Origin: Acetobacteraceae bacterium
Lineage (GTDB): Bacteria > Pseudomonadota > Alphaproteobacteria > Acetobacterales > Acetobacteraceae
Assembly: GCA_030039695.1 (NCBI GenBank)
Contig: JASHVB010000666.1
Span: forward strand, 1-8,108
Length of the DNA stretch: 8,108 nt
Direction: 5' to 3'
Shown here: in pieces, positions 1 through 6,288 of the stretch
Numbering within the stretch: the stretch's first letter is position 1
How the letters are laid out: each line of letters opens with the position of its first letter
Position numbers and translations under genes: made by a program
The notes under the pieces: model-generated
Database searches by the model: none
Told to the model about the DNA's origin: nothing
The model's input: the letters and a program-made list of their open reading frames with translations, nothing else

Positions 1-2
1 GG

Positions 3-482
3 GGCCACAGCTTCGCTTTTTCGGACCCGGCCTCGACTTCAGGCCATCTCTTCCCCGCCTATGGCCTGCGCAAGGCGGGGCTTGATCCCGACAAGGATAT
101 CAAGGGCATTTTTGCCGGCAGCCACACCGCATCGTTCGAGGCGCTTTATAACCACAAGGTGGATGCGGGTGAACTTAACAGCGAGCAGATAGAATCCGCG
201 AAGGAGCGCGGCCATTACAAAGACGGCGACCTCGTGTTCCTGTGGAAATCGGATCCGATCCCGACCGACCCATTCGCGGTGCGCGCCGACCTGCCACCTG
301 AGTTCAAGGCACGCGTGATTCAGGTGCTGCAGACGCTCGACCTGACGAAGCTTCCTGCGAAGGATCGCGCGATCATGGTCGGCGCTGGCATAACACGGCT
401 CGTTCCCATGCAGGACAGCGCCTATGGCGGGATCCGCGATCTCATCACCACGCTGCACATCGACCTGAAGAAACTAAGCTGA
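3..482 (+). CDS. phnD: Phosphonate-family ABC transporter substrate-binding protein, 3' part (5' end outside window)
   Basis: Reading frame is open from base 3 and ends at TGA 480-482, so this is the C-terminal 159 residues of a longer protein (family members are about 300 aa). It is the periplasmic binding component of a phosphonate/phosphite-type ABC importer. The visible part opens with GHSFAFSDPASTSGHLFPAY, the family's ligand-contacting segment (S-DP-STSG), followed by the Gly-Ser-His motif in FAGSHTASFEAL. Further on, LVFLWKSDPIPTDPFAVRADLPPE is the usual strand and hinge region with its IP-DP motif. The signal peptide is outside the window. It lies 28 bp upstream of the ATPase gene on the same strand and is clearly in one operon with it. 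Substrate (phosphonate, phosphite or another oxyanion) cannot be read from this fragment. Confidence 0.93.
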   Translation, partial: GHSFAFSDPASTSGHLFPAYGLRKAGLDPDKDIKGIFAGSHTASFEALYNHKVDAGELNSEQIESAKERGHYKDGDLVFLWKSDPIPTDPFAVRADLPPEFKARVIQVLQTLDLTKLPAKDRAIMVGAGITRLVPMQDSAYGGIRDLITTLHIDLKKLS

Positions 483-510
483 GAAGCGACGGTCAGAGAG
501 GGAGCGCGGC

Positions 511-1254
511 GTGCTGGAAGTGCGCGGTCTGACGATGCGCTTCCCGAATGGCAAGCTCGCGCTCGCCGACTTCGATCTCTCCGTCGAGGCCGGCGAACTG
601 GTCGGCGTGCTTGGCGGCAACGGCAGCGGCAAGACTACGCTGCTGCGCTGCATCACCCGCATGGTCACGCCGACCGCCGGCGAGGCGTGGTTCAACGGCG
701 TCAACCTCGTCCCGCTGTCGGGTGAGCGGTTGCGCCAGGCACGGCTGCCGCTGGCGATGATCTGGCAGCACGCAGCCCTGGTGCGGCGGCGCAGCGTGCT
801 GGCCAATGTCGCAAGCGGCGCGCTCGGCCGACACGGGGGTCTGTGGACCGCACTCGGCGGATTGCCGAAGACGGAATGCCGCGCCGCCTATCGCTATCTC
901 GATCAGGTTGGGCTCGCCGATCTGGCCGCGCAGCGCGCCGGCACCCTCTCGGGCGGACAGGCGCAGCGGGTTGCCATCGCCCGCGCGCTCGCGCAACGTC
1001 CGAAAGTGCTGCTCGCCGACGAGCCGGTGGCGAGCCTCGATCCGGGAGCCGCGCACGGCATCATGCGATTGCTGCGGCATCTGTCGAAGCACGAGAATCT
1101 TGCCGTCCTGTGCGTGCTGCATCAGGTCGATCTGGCGTATGAATATGCCGATCGCGTGGTGGGCATTCGCGACGGGCGCATGGCGTTCGACCGGCCGACG
1201 CACGATCTCCCGCGCGATGCCGTGCGTCAGCTATATCTGAACGAGGCCGCGTGA
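511..1254 (+). CDS. phnC: Phosphonate-family ABC transporter ATP-binding protein PhnC
   Basis: A 247-residue cytoplasmic ATPase that powers import together with PhnD and PhnE. All nucleotide-binding motifs are present: Walker A GGNGSGKTT (residues 35-43), Q-loop Gln86 (MIWQH), ABC signature LSGGQ (146-150), Walker B VLLADEP (166-172) with catalytic Glu171, D-loop SLDP (175-178) and the switch histidine His204 (VLHQVD). Length fits PhnC (about 250-280 aa). Start is GTG 511, preceded by AGAGGGAG at 497-504 with 6 nt spacing; no better start lies upstream because the phnD stop is only 28 bp away. The 3' end overlaps the permease start by 4 bp (GTGA), implying translational coupling. The Q-loop neighbourhood (IWQHAALVRRRSVLANV) is typical of PhnC, where R-S-V-NV is conserved. 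Confidence 0.95.
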   Translation: MLEVRGLTMRFPNGKLALADFDLSVEAGELVGVLGGNGSGKTTLLRCITRMVTPTAGEAWFNGVNLVPLSGERLRQARLPLAMIWQHAALVRRRSVLANVASGALGRHGGLWTALGGLPKTECRAAYRYLDQVGLADLAAQRAGTLSGGQAQRVAIARALAQRPKVLLADEPVASLDPGAAHGIMRLLRHLSKHENLAVLCVLHQVDLAYEYADRVVGIRDGRMAFDRPTHDLPRDAVRQLYLNEAA

Positions 1255-2060
1255 GCGCGCGTACCGCCGCACCGCACTTGGAAGACCGCGGGTGGTCCGG
1301 AGCGGTGGCGCTCGCCTTGCGGGTGGTGGTGGCGATCCTGCTGGTGCTGGTCGTCGTGCAATCGGCGATCGTCGTGCAAGCGCGACCGCAGGACCTCGTC
1401 ACCGGCGTCTACGGCATGGCGGATATCATCCGCCGCGCCATGCCGCCTGATTTCTCCAGCATCAACCTGATATGGTGGCCGACGCTGGAGACGATCGACA
1501 TCGCGATCTTCGGCACGCTGGGCGGCGTGATCATCGCGATGCCGCTGGCGATTCTCGCAGCCGAAAACGTGACGCCTTCGCGCGGCCTCTACTACGCCGC
1601 GCGCGGCGCGATCGGCTTCGCGCGCTCGGTGCCTGACCTGGTCTGGGCGCTCCTCTTTGTCACCGCGGTAGGGCTTGGCCCGTTTCCCGGTGCGCTCGCG
1701 ATTTCGGTGCACTCGGTCGGGATGCTCGGCCGCCTGTTTGCCGAAACGATCGAACATATGGATATGGCGCCGATCGATGCACTGGCGCTGACAGGGGCGC
1801 GTCGGATGCAGGTTTTCAGCCACGGCATCGTTCCCTCGATCCTTCCGTCGCTGGCAGGAATTACGCTTTACCGTTTCGACGAGAACATCCGCTCCTCGCT
1901 GGTTCTTGGCTTTGTCGGTGCTGGCGGTATCGGCTTCGAACTGTTGTCGGCGATGAGCCTGTTTCAGTACCAGCTCGTGTCGCTGTTCTTGATCGTGACC
2001 TTCATTCTGGTGCTAACGGCCGAGCGGATGTCGGCGATTGTGCGCGCGCGGCTGGCATAG
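1251..2060 (+). CDS. phnE: Phosphonate-family ABC transporter permease PhnE
   Basis: A 269-residue inner-membrane permease of the BPD_transp_1 family. The first membrane helix is at about residues 17-40 (hydrophobic run rich in V/L/A). After a periplasmic loop, further helices lie near 83-104, 118-145, around 150-165, 195-215 and 235-258. The cytoplasmic EAA-like loop that contacts the ATPase is ALALTGARRMQVFSHGIVP, and the typical PhnE segments RSVPDLVWALLFV, FDENIRSSLVLGFVGAGGIG and FQYQLVSLFLI are all present. Start GTG 1251 overlaps the phnC stop (GTGA), so the two are probably translated together. It is the last gene of the operon here: a second permease gene or C-P lyase genes, often found next in such operons, do not follow. 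Confidence 0.94.
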   Translation: MSARTAAPHLEDRGWSGAVALALRVVVAILLVLVVVQSAIVVQARPQDLVTGVYGMADIIRRAMPPDFSSINLIWWPTLETIDIAIFGTLGGVIIAMPLAILAAENVTPSRGLYYAARGAIGFARSVPDLVWALLFVTAVGLGPFPGALAISVHSVGMLGRLFAETIEHMDMAPIDALALTGARRMQVFSHGIVPSILPSLAGITLYRFDENIRSSLVLGFVGAGGIGFELLSAMSLFQYQLVSLFLIVTFILVLTAERMSAIVRARLA

Positions 2061-2783
2061 ATGGCCATCAGCTCTTCGCAATATTCCAGGACGCCACGAT
2101 CGGCATCTGCAATATTCCACTGACCTTCGCGCGGCCGGCGATCGCCTGATCGAACTGGCCGAACGCGGTGCAGGGCTCGACCGGCGCGAGCCGCCGGCTT
2201 CCGCCCGCTGCCGCTAACGGCAGCTCAGCTCCCAAGACCCGGACCGACCGCGCAAAGTGGTGAGTGTTGCAAATCAATTGCAATCGCTGGCCCGGGCATG
2301 GTGGCGATGTCCCTTCCCCGACCTGCGCCGCCGACCGGCATATCGACCAACGACCGGATCTCATCCCCCAAGCGGTGCACTTGGCGCCATCGTACCCTCT
2401 CACACGTCCCTGTCTCATGAACGGTTGTGCCCAAGGCTATGGGAAAACGCAGATCGTGTCAGGTGTCACGCAAAACGCGCTATCGCATCAAAGTTACTGC
2501 GGAAGCTGACGATTTCAGGCGAGCTCGCCAGCAACAAAGTTGTTCGTTGCTGTTTGGGTCCGGCATTTTCACACAGCCTCGACCCAAAGCGGACACTCGC
2601 GAGCGGCCATTCGATTGACCCATCCTGGCCGCAAGGGGAACATCCAGTTACGAGTGGTCCAGCGTGAATCTGGATGTCTCGCAGGGGATCAGTCAGCACC
2701 ATCTTGAGAAAAGCTGCCGGTTGGACTGAATAACAGCGCAGTCGCGAGGCTCGGCAGGTGAGAGTCACGGGCCCACGACGCTG
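2061..2783. other. Intergenic stretch without a convincing gene
   Basis: About 720 bp between the transporter operon and the convergent minus-strand gene. Open frames exist on both strands, but none combines a ribosome binding site, a recognisable family and consistent codon use. On the minus strand a frame near 2225-2434 contains HETGTC, which faintly recalls the C-terminal motif of GMC oxidoreductases, but nothing around it supports the family. The segment 2550-2600 (TTTGGGTCCGGCATTTTCAC and onward through CCCAAAGCGGAC) reminds me of short dispersed repeats in bradyrhizobial intergenic DNA; this is from memory and not verified. No clear terminator hairpin with a T-run was seen after phnE. 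Confidence 0.6.
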
Positions 2784-3170
2784 TCACACAGACCTCGGAA
2801 CCTGCTCAATCTCGAGTCGGTCGCCGAGGCGACGAATGCGTAGAGCCTGCTGTCGTTCACCAACGGGTACGGGAACCGAGATCGTCTGCGATTGTCCAGG
2901 CAGCAAGACTGACGAGAACCGAACTATGGCGTGGTTGCCGCTATCACCCGTCTGCCCGATCAATATGTCGACCGTGGTAACCACGTGCCAACCATCAGCT
3001 TCGTTCACCCAGTAGGTGATCGCCGAAGCATTGGCGCTCAAATGGGTTGTCACGCCCTGCCCCTCGCGCACTGTGCTATTGGGATCAGCGGCGTTGAGCT
3101 GGGCGGTGGCGCTTGCCAAGCCAGCGGCGAAGATCGCAGCAAAGCCCGCTGCCTTTAGGAAGCTCGTCAC
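2784..3170 (-). CDS. Small exported protein of unknown function
   Basis: Encodes 128 residues from GTG 3170. The N-terminus MTSFLKAAGFAAIFAAGLAS is a classic Sec signal peptide: one Lys, then a hydrophobic Ala/Gly/Phe/Leu core, with cleavage likely after ATA (23) or LNA (27). The mature part is about 100 residues, beta-rich in appearance, with AITYWVNEADGWHVVTTVD in the middle and a C-terminal LPGQSQTISVPVPVGERQQA followed by LRIRRLGDRLEIEQVP. It has no cysteines and no membrane helix after the signal, so it is probably periplasmic. I believe similar hypothetical proteins occur in Bradyrhizobium, but no function is known to me. An in-frame TTG at 3203 would add 11 residues (MESFRNRLGHD) before the signal; GTG was preferred because it gives a normal signal peptide, although its ribosome binding site (GGGG) is weak. 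It stands alone, with no neighbouring gene in the same direction. Confidence 0.75.
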   Translation of the reverse strand: MTSFLKAAGFAAIFAAGLASATAQLNAADPNSTVREGQGVTTHLSANASAITYWVNEADGWHVVTTVDILIGQTGDSGNHAIVRFSSVLLPGQSQTISVPVPVGERQQALRIRRLGDRLEIEQVPRSV

Positions 3171-3203
3171 GTCATGCCCCAGCCGGTTGCGGAAGGATTC
3201 CAA

Positions 3204-3827
3204 TACGATCTTCTCACTCTCTTAGTTGAAGACAGAGCCGTTGCGGTCACCGCATCAAAGTCAGAGGCGCCTCGCGCGGGAGGCAAGTTGGAGGGATCGC
3301 TGTTACGCGCCGGCTTCGGAGCAGCTTTTGATGGCTACGGTTGTAATCGTCGCCAGGCTGGCGTTCAACCGGGCCCGAGGCCCCCCTACAAGCCCCATTT
3401 TCCTGCTGCCCTATATTGAACGAGGTGTGGGTGCATTTGCATGGAGGTCGTCGTCAGCCACTTACAAGCGAACGTCTGGTTGCGAGAAGCGGGCAAGACC
3501 AACCCAGTGACCGGCATTGGCACGTGGCGTACGCTCGTCGTTCAATGCCATCCAGCCACAGCGGCAGCAAGGTGACCGCGGCAGCTAGCGTCGGGATCGA
3601 CGCTTCGCGGACACGGGCAGTGCTCATCGGTGCTCGCCCCGAAGTATTTAGTTACGGTAGTAGCTCACGTCACGGCCCCAGACATCTTCCGGTAACAGGT
3701 CGGCAGCCATATCGAGGCCGTCAGCGAGCCGATGGTTCGCAGAAGCGAACGACATTGTTCCAGACCAAATGCGCGGAAAGTTGGCGGCCACCTTGGACCC
3801 CAAGTGATTAGCGATGGGTATAACTGA
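3204..3827. other. Intergenic stretch without a convincing gene
   Basis: About 620 bp between the divergent exported-protein gene and the small ORF/DUF1127 pair. It should hold both promoters, but I could not pick convincing -35/-10 pairs. A minus-strand frame at 3648-3851 (67 codons from TTG) and a + frame at 3416-3811 are open, but neither has a good ribosome binding site or a family I recognise. The minus one also overlaps the start of the small + ORF. Confidence 0.55.
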
Positions 3828-3989
3828 ATGAAAGCATTCTACATGAACCAAGGTGGACGAAGTCGATGGGGAGCCGCCCGGTACAGCAATTACAACCCTT
3901 TGCGACTCGCGGAATGCGCCAGCGCGAAGTCAGACTTTGTGGTGGTGTATGCCAGCAAGGAACGGCCGACGATTCATAGAGGAGTTTGA
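3828..3989 (+). CDS. Small ORF (53 codons) coupled to the DUF1127 gene; unknown function
   Basis: ATG 3828 to TGA 3987-3989 gives MKAFYMNQGGRSRWGAARYS at the N-terminus and ends KERPTIHRGV. A second in-frame ATG at 3843 would give 48 residues. The product is basic, with an Arg/Gly/Tyr/Asn-rich first half and a short hydrophobic stretch FVVVYA near residues 38-43; there is no signal peptide or membrane helix. I do not recognise a family. The case for a real gene is positional: its stop is separated by a single base from the ATG of the DUF1127 gene, and the Shine-Dalgarno of that gene (AGAGGAG) lies within its last codons, a layout typical of a translated leader or coupled gene pair. Against it: the ribosome binding site before either ATG is weak. 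It may be a regulatory leader peptide or a small protein in its own right. Confidence 0.45.
   Translation: MKAFYMNQGGRSRWGAARYSNYNPLRLAECASAKSDFVVVYASKERPTIHRGV
3978..3984 (+). promoter_or_regulatory. Ribosome binding site setting the DUF1127 start
   Basis: AGAGGAG lies 6 nt upstream of ATG 3991. It decides the start of the DUF1127 protein against a longer in-frame reading from 3853, which has no such site. It is embedded in the last codons of the upstream small ORF. Confidence 0.75.
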
Positions 3990-3990
3990 A

Positions 3991-4257
3991 ATGTTACCCG
4001 GAAGCCTAGATGCGGGGAATAATGCCCGGCTGAGCTCACCGCGCGCAACTCAGGCAGTCGAGGCGATTCGGTCAAAGAGCATCATTATAGCGCTATTCAC
4101 GGAAGTGCGTCGTGTTCTGAGTGTCGTGTCGATCTGGCAGGAGCGCACCGCGGCTCGTCACGGGTTGGCCAGATTGGATGACCACGTGTTGCTGGACATT
4201 GGCCTGACGCGGGCGGATGTTGAGCGCGAGCGCAGGAAGCCTTTTTGGCGGGAGTGA
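3991..4257 (+). CDS. DUF1127 (YjiS-like) small protein
   Basis: Encodes 88 residues from ATG 3991. The C-terminal half is a DUF1127 domain (about residues 40-85): a helix RRVLSVVSIWQERTAARHGL, then the hallmark ARLDDHVLLDIGLTRADVE, ending in the basic-aromatic KPFWRE tail. The preceding 40 residues are Ser/Ala/Ile-rich and not conserved. DUF1127 proteins are short Arg-rich alphaproteobacterial and enterobacterial proteins; some have been linked to RNA metabolism, phosphate or stress adaptation, but this one has no assigned role. An upstream in-frame extension to 3853 would add 46 residues but lacks a ribosome binding site and overlaps the small ORF 3828-3989, so it was rejected. The gene probably forms a two-gene unit with that small ORF. 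No clear intrinsic terminator follows it. Confidence 0.88.
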   Translation: MLPGSLDAGNNARLSSPRATQAVEAIRSKSIIIALFTEVRRVLSVVSIWQERTAARHGLARLDDHVLLDIGLTRADVERERRKPFWRE

Positions 4258-4591
4258 TCTGGAGGCCGGACGACTTGCCCCGCGCGGCGCGGCCGCTTTG
4301 AGCGTCGCCCGCGGATCGTAGGCCGCGAGCGCCCCTGCGACAGCTGTGATCAACAAGTCGAACGAAATCACGGATAAGGTGCTCTCGGCCATGTCGCGCC
4401 ATACGCCAACGTCCGAATCAGCGATCTGTTGGCCCGAAAGCGGACCGGCGCAAGTGAAGCCGTGGCGGCAGTGAGGTCGCCGCGGCTGCTAGCACTGGAA
4501 TCGACCCATCCAGGTCATTCCAACAGCATTGCCGCGATTGGGTCTACGGACGTGGCGAGCGCATTATGACCCTCGATGATCTTGGGCCGCC
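4258..4591. other. Intergenic stretch with an unassigned start-less open frame
   Basis: From about 4379 to TGA 4566-4568 the + strand has an open frame of about 62 codons (LGHVAPYANVRISDLLARKR at its beginning), preceded by an in-frame TAA and lacking an ATG near its start. It reads like protein sequence, but I cannot place it in a family; it may be a gene fragment or chance. A minus-strand frame (4093-4392, beginning MAESTLSVISFDLLITAVAG) runs antisense through DUF1127 and has no supporting evidence. No terminator or promoter is clear. Confidence 0.4.
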
Positions 4592-4657
4592 ATCTCCATC
4601 ATGGGGCCGTCGAATACTGGCAAGTCGACCTTGGCGACCGCGATCGGGTCCCCATGC
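4592..4657 (+). pseudogene. Possible remnant of a P-loop nucleotide kinase (N-terminal fragment)
   Basis: The frame reads ISIMGPSNTGKSTLATAIGS. This contains a perfect Walker A (GxxxxGKST) in the setting beta strand, P-loop, helix, as at the very N-terminus of small adenylate-kinase/FlaR-like AAA proteins. An in-frame TGA lies just upstream, and after residue about 22 the frame runs into the antisense of the GFA gene 3' end (4661), so similarity stops at once. The frame stays open to 4933 only as a shadow of the GFA gene. This is either a truncated relic left by a rearrangement whose junction is near 4657, or a chance match. Family assignment is from the motif alone. Confidence 0.35.
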
Positions 4658-4660
4658 GGC

Positions 4661-5068
4661 CTAGTTCGGCATCTTGGCGAAGAGCTTCATGTCCCCACCG
4701 AGCTGCACCCACGGCTGGGCACTATCGCAATAGATCTGCGACGCCGGCTTCACCCAACTCCGATCATCGAGCGTGCCAGCGCTGACCATCACCACGTCTG
4801 GCAGCGCTTCAGCTGCCTCCACGATTCCGGAGCCGCACTCGGCACAAAAGCGCCGATGGATGGCCTTGCCGCTATCGCCGGTCTTGGTGAAGGTCTTCAC
4901 CACGCCGGTCAGCTTCAGCGCCGTTCCGGGTAGTCCAATCACGGTTGAGAAGGCGGAGCCACTGAATCGCTGGCAGTCAACGCAGTGACACACACCGACG
5001 AAGGCCGGTTCCGCGTCCGCGCTGTAACGAACCCGACCACACAGACAGCCGCCTTCGATGCGAGCCAT
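4661..5068 (-). CDS. GFA-family (CENP-V/GFA domain) zinc-binding protein
   Basis: Encodes 135 residues from ATG 5068, close to the usual length for the family (120-160 aa). The GFA domain fills the protein. Zinc-ligand cysteines are in their expected places: C8 and C10 (GGCLCGRVRY), C27, C29 and C32 (VCHCVDCQRFSG), and C75 and C78 (RRFCAECGSG). The family is named after glutathione-dependent formaldehyde-activating enzyme, a role now doubted, and most bacterial members have no proven substrate; glutathione or small-thiol chemistry is only a suggestion. The start is fixed by GAGGAG (about 5074-5080), 5-6 nt before ATG and right before the conserved MARIEGGC. An 80-codon upstream in-frame extension has no family similarity and was dropped. 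It is cytosolic, with no signal peptide. It stands alone, with unassigned DNA on both sides. Confidence 0.92.
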   Translation of the reverse strand: MARIEGGCLCGRVRYSADAEPAFVGVCHCVDCQRFSGSAFSTVIGLPGTALKLTGVVKTFTKTGDSGKAIHRRFCAECGSGIVEAAEALPDVVMVSAGTLDDRSWVKPASQIYCDSAQPWVQLGGDMKLFAKMPN

Positions 5069-5751
5069 GCTGTTCTCCTCACCTGGCGTTTGCGCAGCAC
5101 AAGATTTGCACGCCGGCCAAGTCCTCGGCAATCGACGACATGGATCAACCGGAGCGTGATCTGGGACCTCCGGTTTCCATGCAAGCCACCGGGAGCCGGA
5201 TAGTCGGTTTTCCACACAGAACGGCCTCGCGGATCGCGGCCCATCGCAGACGTCCAGAGATTGCCACGCCAACTGCCGCTGCTCACCCAAAGGCAATAGT
5301 GCCGGCACGCCATCGCTCTGTTTGTTAACCCGGCGTAGTTCAATTGCACTCCGTCATTACGAGCTGCTAACCTCTGAATTGGTTAGGCATAAAGATCCGG
5401 CCGTAACCAGCCTCAACGCTGAAAGGCATCAGCGCAAGCGCGGGCGCTACCCGGGCGGTGCGGTGCCATAGGCTGTTGCGTCGGCGATTGGGGCGAGCTG
5501 GTGCCGGTGCCTGCGCGACACGCCGCGCTCGAGCGCATGCGGGCGACGCGGGCGAAGGGTCTCGCGCGACGCACGATCGCCCGGCGATGCGCGCGGCGGG
5601 CGTGTCGATCGCGCACGCCGGCGTGGCGAACGCGCTCGTGGTCGCAGAGACGGGCAAGCGATCCCTGATAAAACCGGCTCAGGCTTGGTTTGCAGCTTCG
5701 CGCAACACTGCGCAGCCCTCACCATAGGGAGGCGATGGGTCCGCGCCCAGG
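5069..5751. other. Intergenic stretch without a convincing gene; very GC-rich core
   Basis: About 680 bp between the GFA gene (its promoter must be at the left end) and the cupin gene. Bases 5440-5660 are strikingly rich in CGCG and GCGC, and several frames are open on both strands simply because of composition. One + reading, GDWGELVPVPARHAALERM and onward, then after a frame change MRAAGVSIAHAGVANALVVA, looks vaguely coding and could be a decayed gene, but I cannot name it. No terminator for the cupin gene was recognised. Confidence 0.5.
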
Positions 5752-6102
5752 TCAGATAGCGTCCTTTTTAGCCCCAGTCGCCACATCGCCGGTATTCGGC
5801 GTACCGGCTGGTTCGATGAGTAAGAGGTGAACTTCTTCGACAGCCACAGGACAGTGTTCGACTCCCTTCGGCACGACATAAAGATCACCTGGACCAAGAT
5901 GGACATCGCCGTCCCTGAGCTGAATTGTCAGATTTCCTTCGAGTACCAGGAAAAAATCATCGGTATCCGGGTGAGAATGCCATATAAACTCTCCTTTGAC
6001 CTTGACGAGCATGACGTCGTTTTTGTTAAAGGAGGCAACAATCTTTGGCGACCAGTAATCCGAGAACATCTTCAGTTTTGTTTCAAGGTTGACGACTGCC
6101 AT
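5752..6102 (-). CDS. Single-domain cupin protein
   Basis: Encodes 116 residues, a typical length for a one-domain cupin. Cupin motif 1 is GEFIWHSHPDTDDFFLVLEG (residues 37-56), giving metal ligands His42 and His44 and an acidic position at Asp48/Asp49, where many relatives have Glu. Motif 2 is GPGDLYVVPKGVEHCPVA (70-87) with His83 as the last ligand. The C-terminus EPAGTPNTGDV is characteristic of a widespread cupin group in soil proteobacteria annotated only as cupin domain-containing or mannose-6-phosphate-isomerase-like; no substrate is known. Start ATG 6102 follows GGAGGAG with about 5 nt spacing, an excellent site; an in-frame extension to 6186 has none. It follows the SRPBCC gene on the same strand after 186 bp and may share its transcript. 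Confidence 0.92.
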   Translation of the reverse strand: MAVVNLETKLKMFSDYWSPKIVASFNKNDVMLVKVKGEFIWHSHPDTDDFFLVLEGNLTIQLRDGDVHLGPGDLYVVPKGVEHCPVAVEEVHLLLIEPAGTPNTGDVATGAKKDAI

Positions 6103-6288
6103 TATCTCCTCCGTTGCAGGGACCCCGGCAGCACGCTGTCTCGCTCGGATGCCGCCAGTTAAACCGCGTCGTAGCGATAGTGCCAAAGCGCCGCTACGGT
6201 GATTCCCATCGCGTCCAGGAGGCCGGCGAGCAGGTCACCAGACCAACTGCCGACCTGCAGTGGCTGAGGTTTTCGCTGGCCCCGGCAC
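6103..6288 (-). other. Gap between SRPBCC and cupin genes with a start-less open frame
   Basis: On the minus strand a frame is open from the end of the SRPBCC gene to TAA 6161-6159, reading SWSGDLLAGLLDAMGITVAA and then LWHYRYDAV. It has no convincing start codon or ribosome binding site. It may be the tail of a gene lost from between the two intact genes, or chance. I recognise no family. Confidence 0.3.

Noticed and set aside
493..1203. Long minus-strand open frame (236 codons) across phnC
   Set aside because: Antisense to a complete PhnC with all ABC motifs; it is an artefact of high GC at third codon positions.
1227..1823. Minus-strand open frame of 198 codons across phnE
   Set aside because: Arg/His-rich composition typical of an antisense frame; phnE on the other strand is certain.
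2068..2434. Minus-strand frames with HETGTC, considered as the C-terminal motif of a GMC oxidoreductase
   Set aside because: Only six residues match; the expected following strand and the NPT-type motif are not found in any frame.
3648..3851. Minus-strand 67-codon frame ending LLPEDVWGRDVSYYRN
   Set aside because: TTG start without a ribosome binding site, no recognised family, and overlap with the start of the better supported small + ORF.
4093..4402. Two overlapping minus-strand frames over DUF1127, one starting MAESTLSVISFDLL
   Set aside because: They run through the DUF1127 gene antisense, have no ribosome binding site I could see, and the Pro/Arg-rich tail is not protein-like.
4601..4933. 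Plus-strand 110-codon frame starting MGPSNTGKSTLATAIG as a complete gene
   Set aside because: After about 20 codons it only shadows the GFA gene on the opposite strand; at most the first part is a relic.
4988..5308. N-terminal 80-codon extension of the GFA protein and the overlapping minus frame up to 5349
   Set aside because: No family similarity, no upstream ribosome binding site, and a strong GAGGAG directly before the conserved MARIEGGC start.
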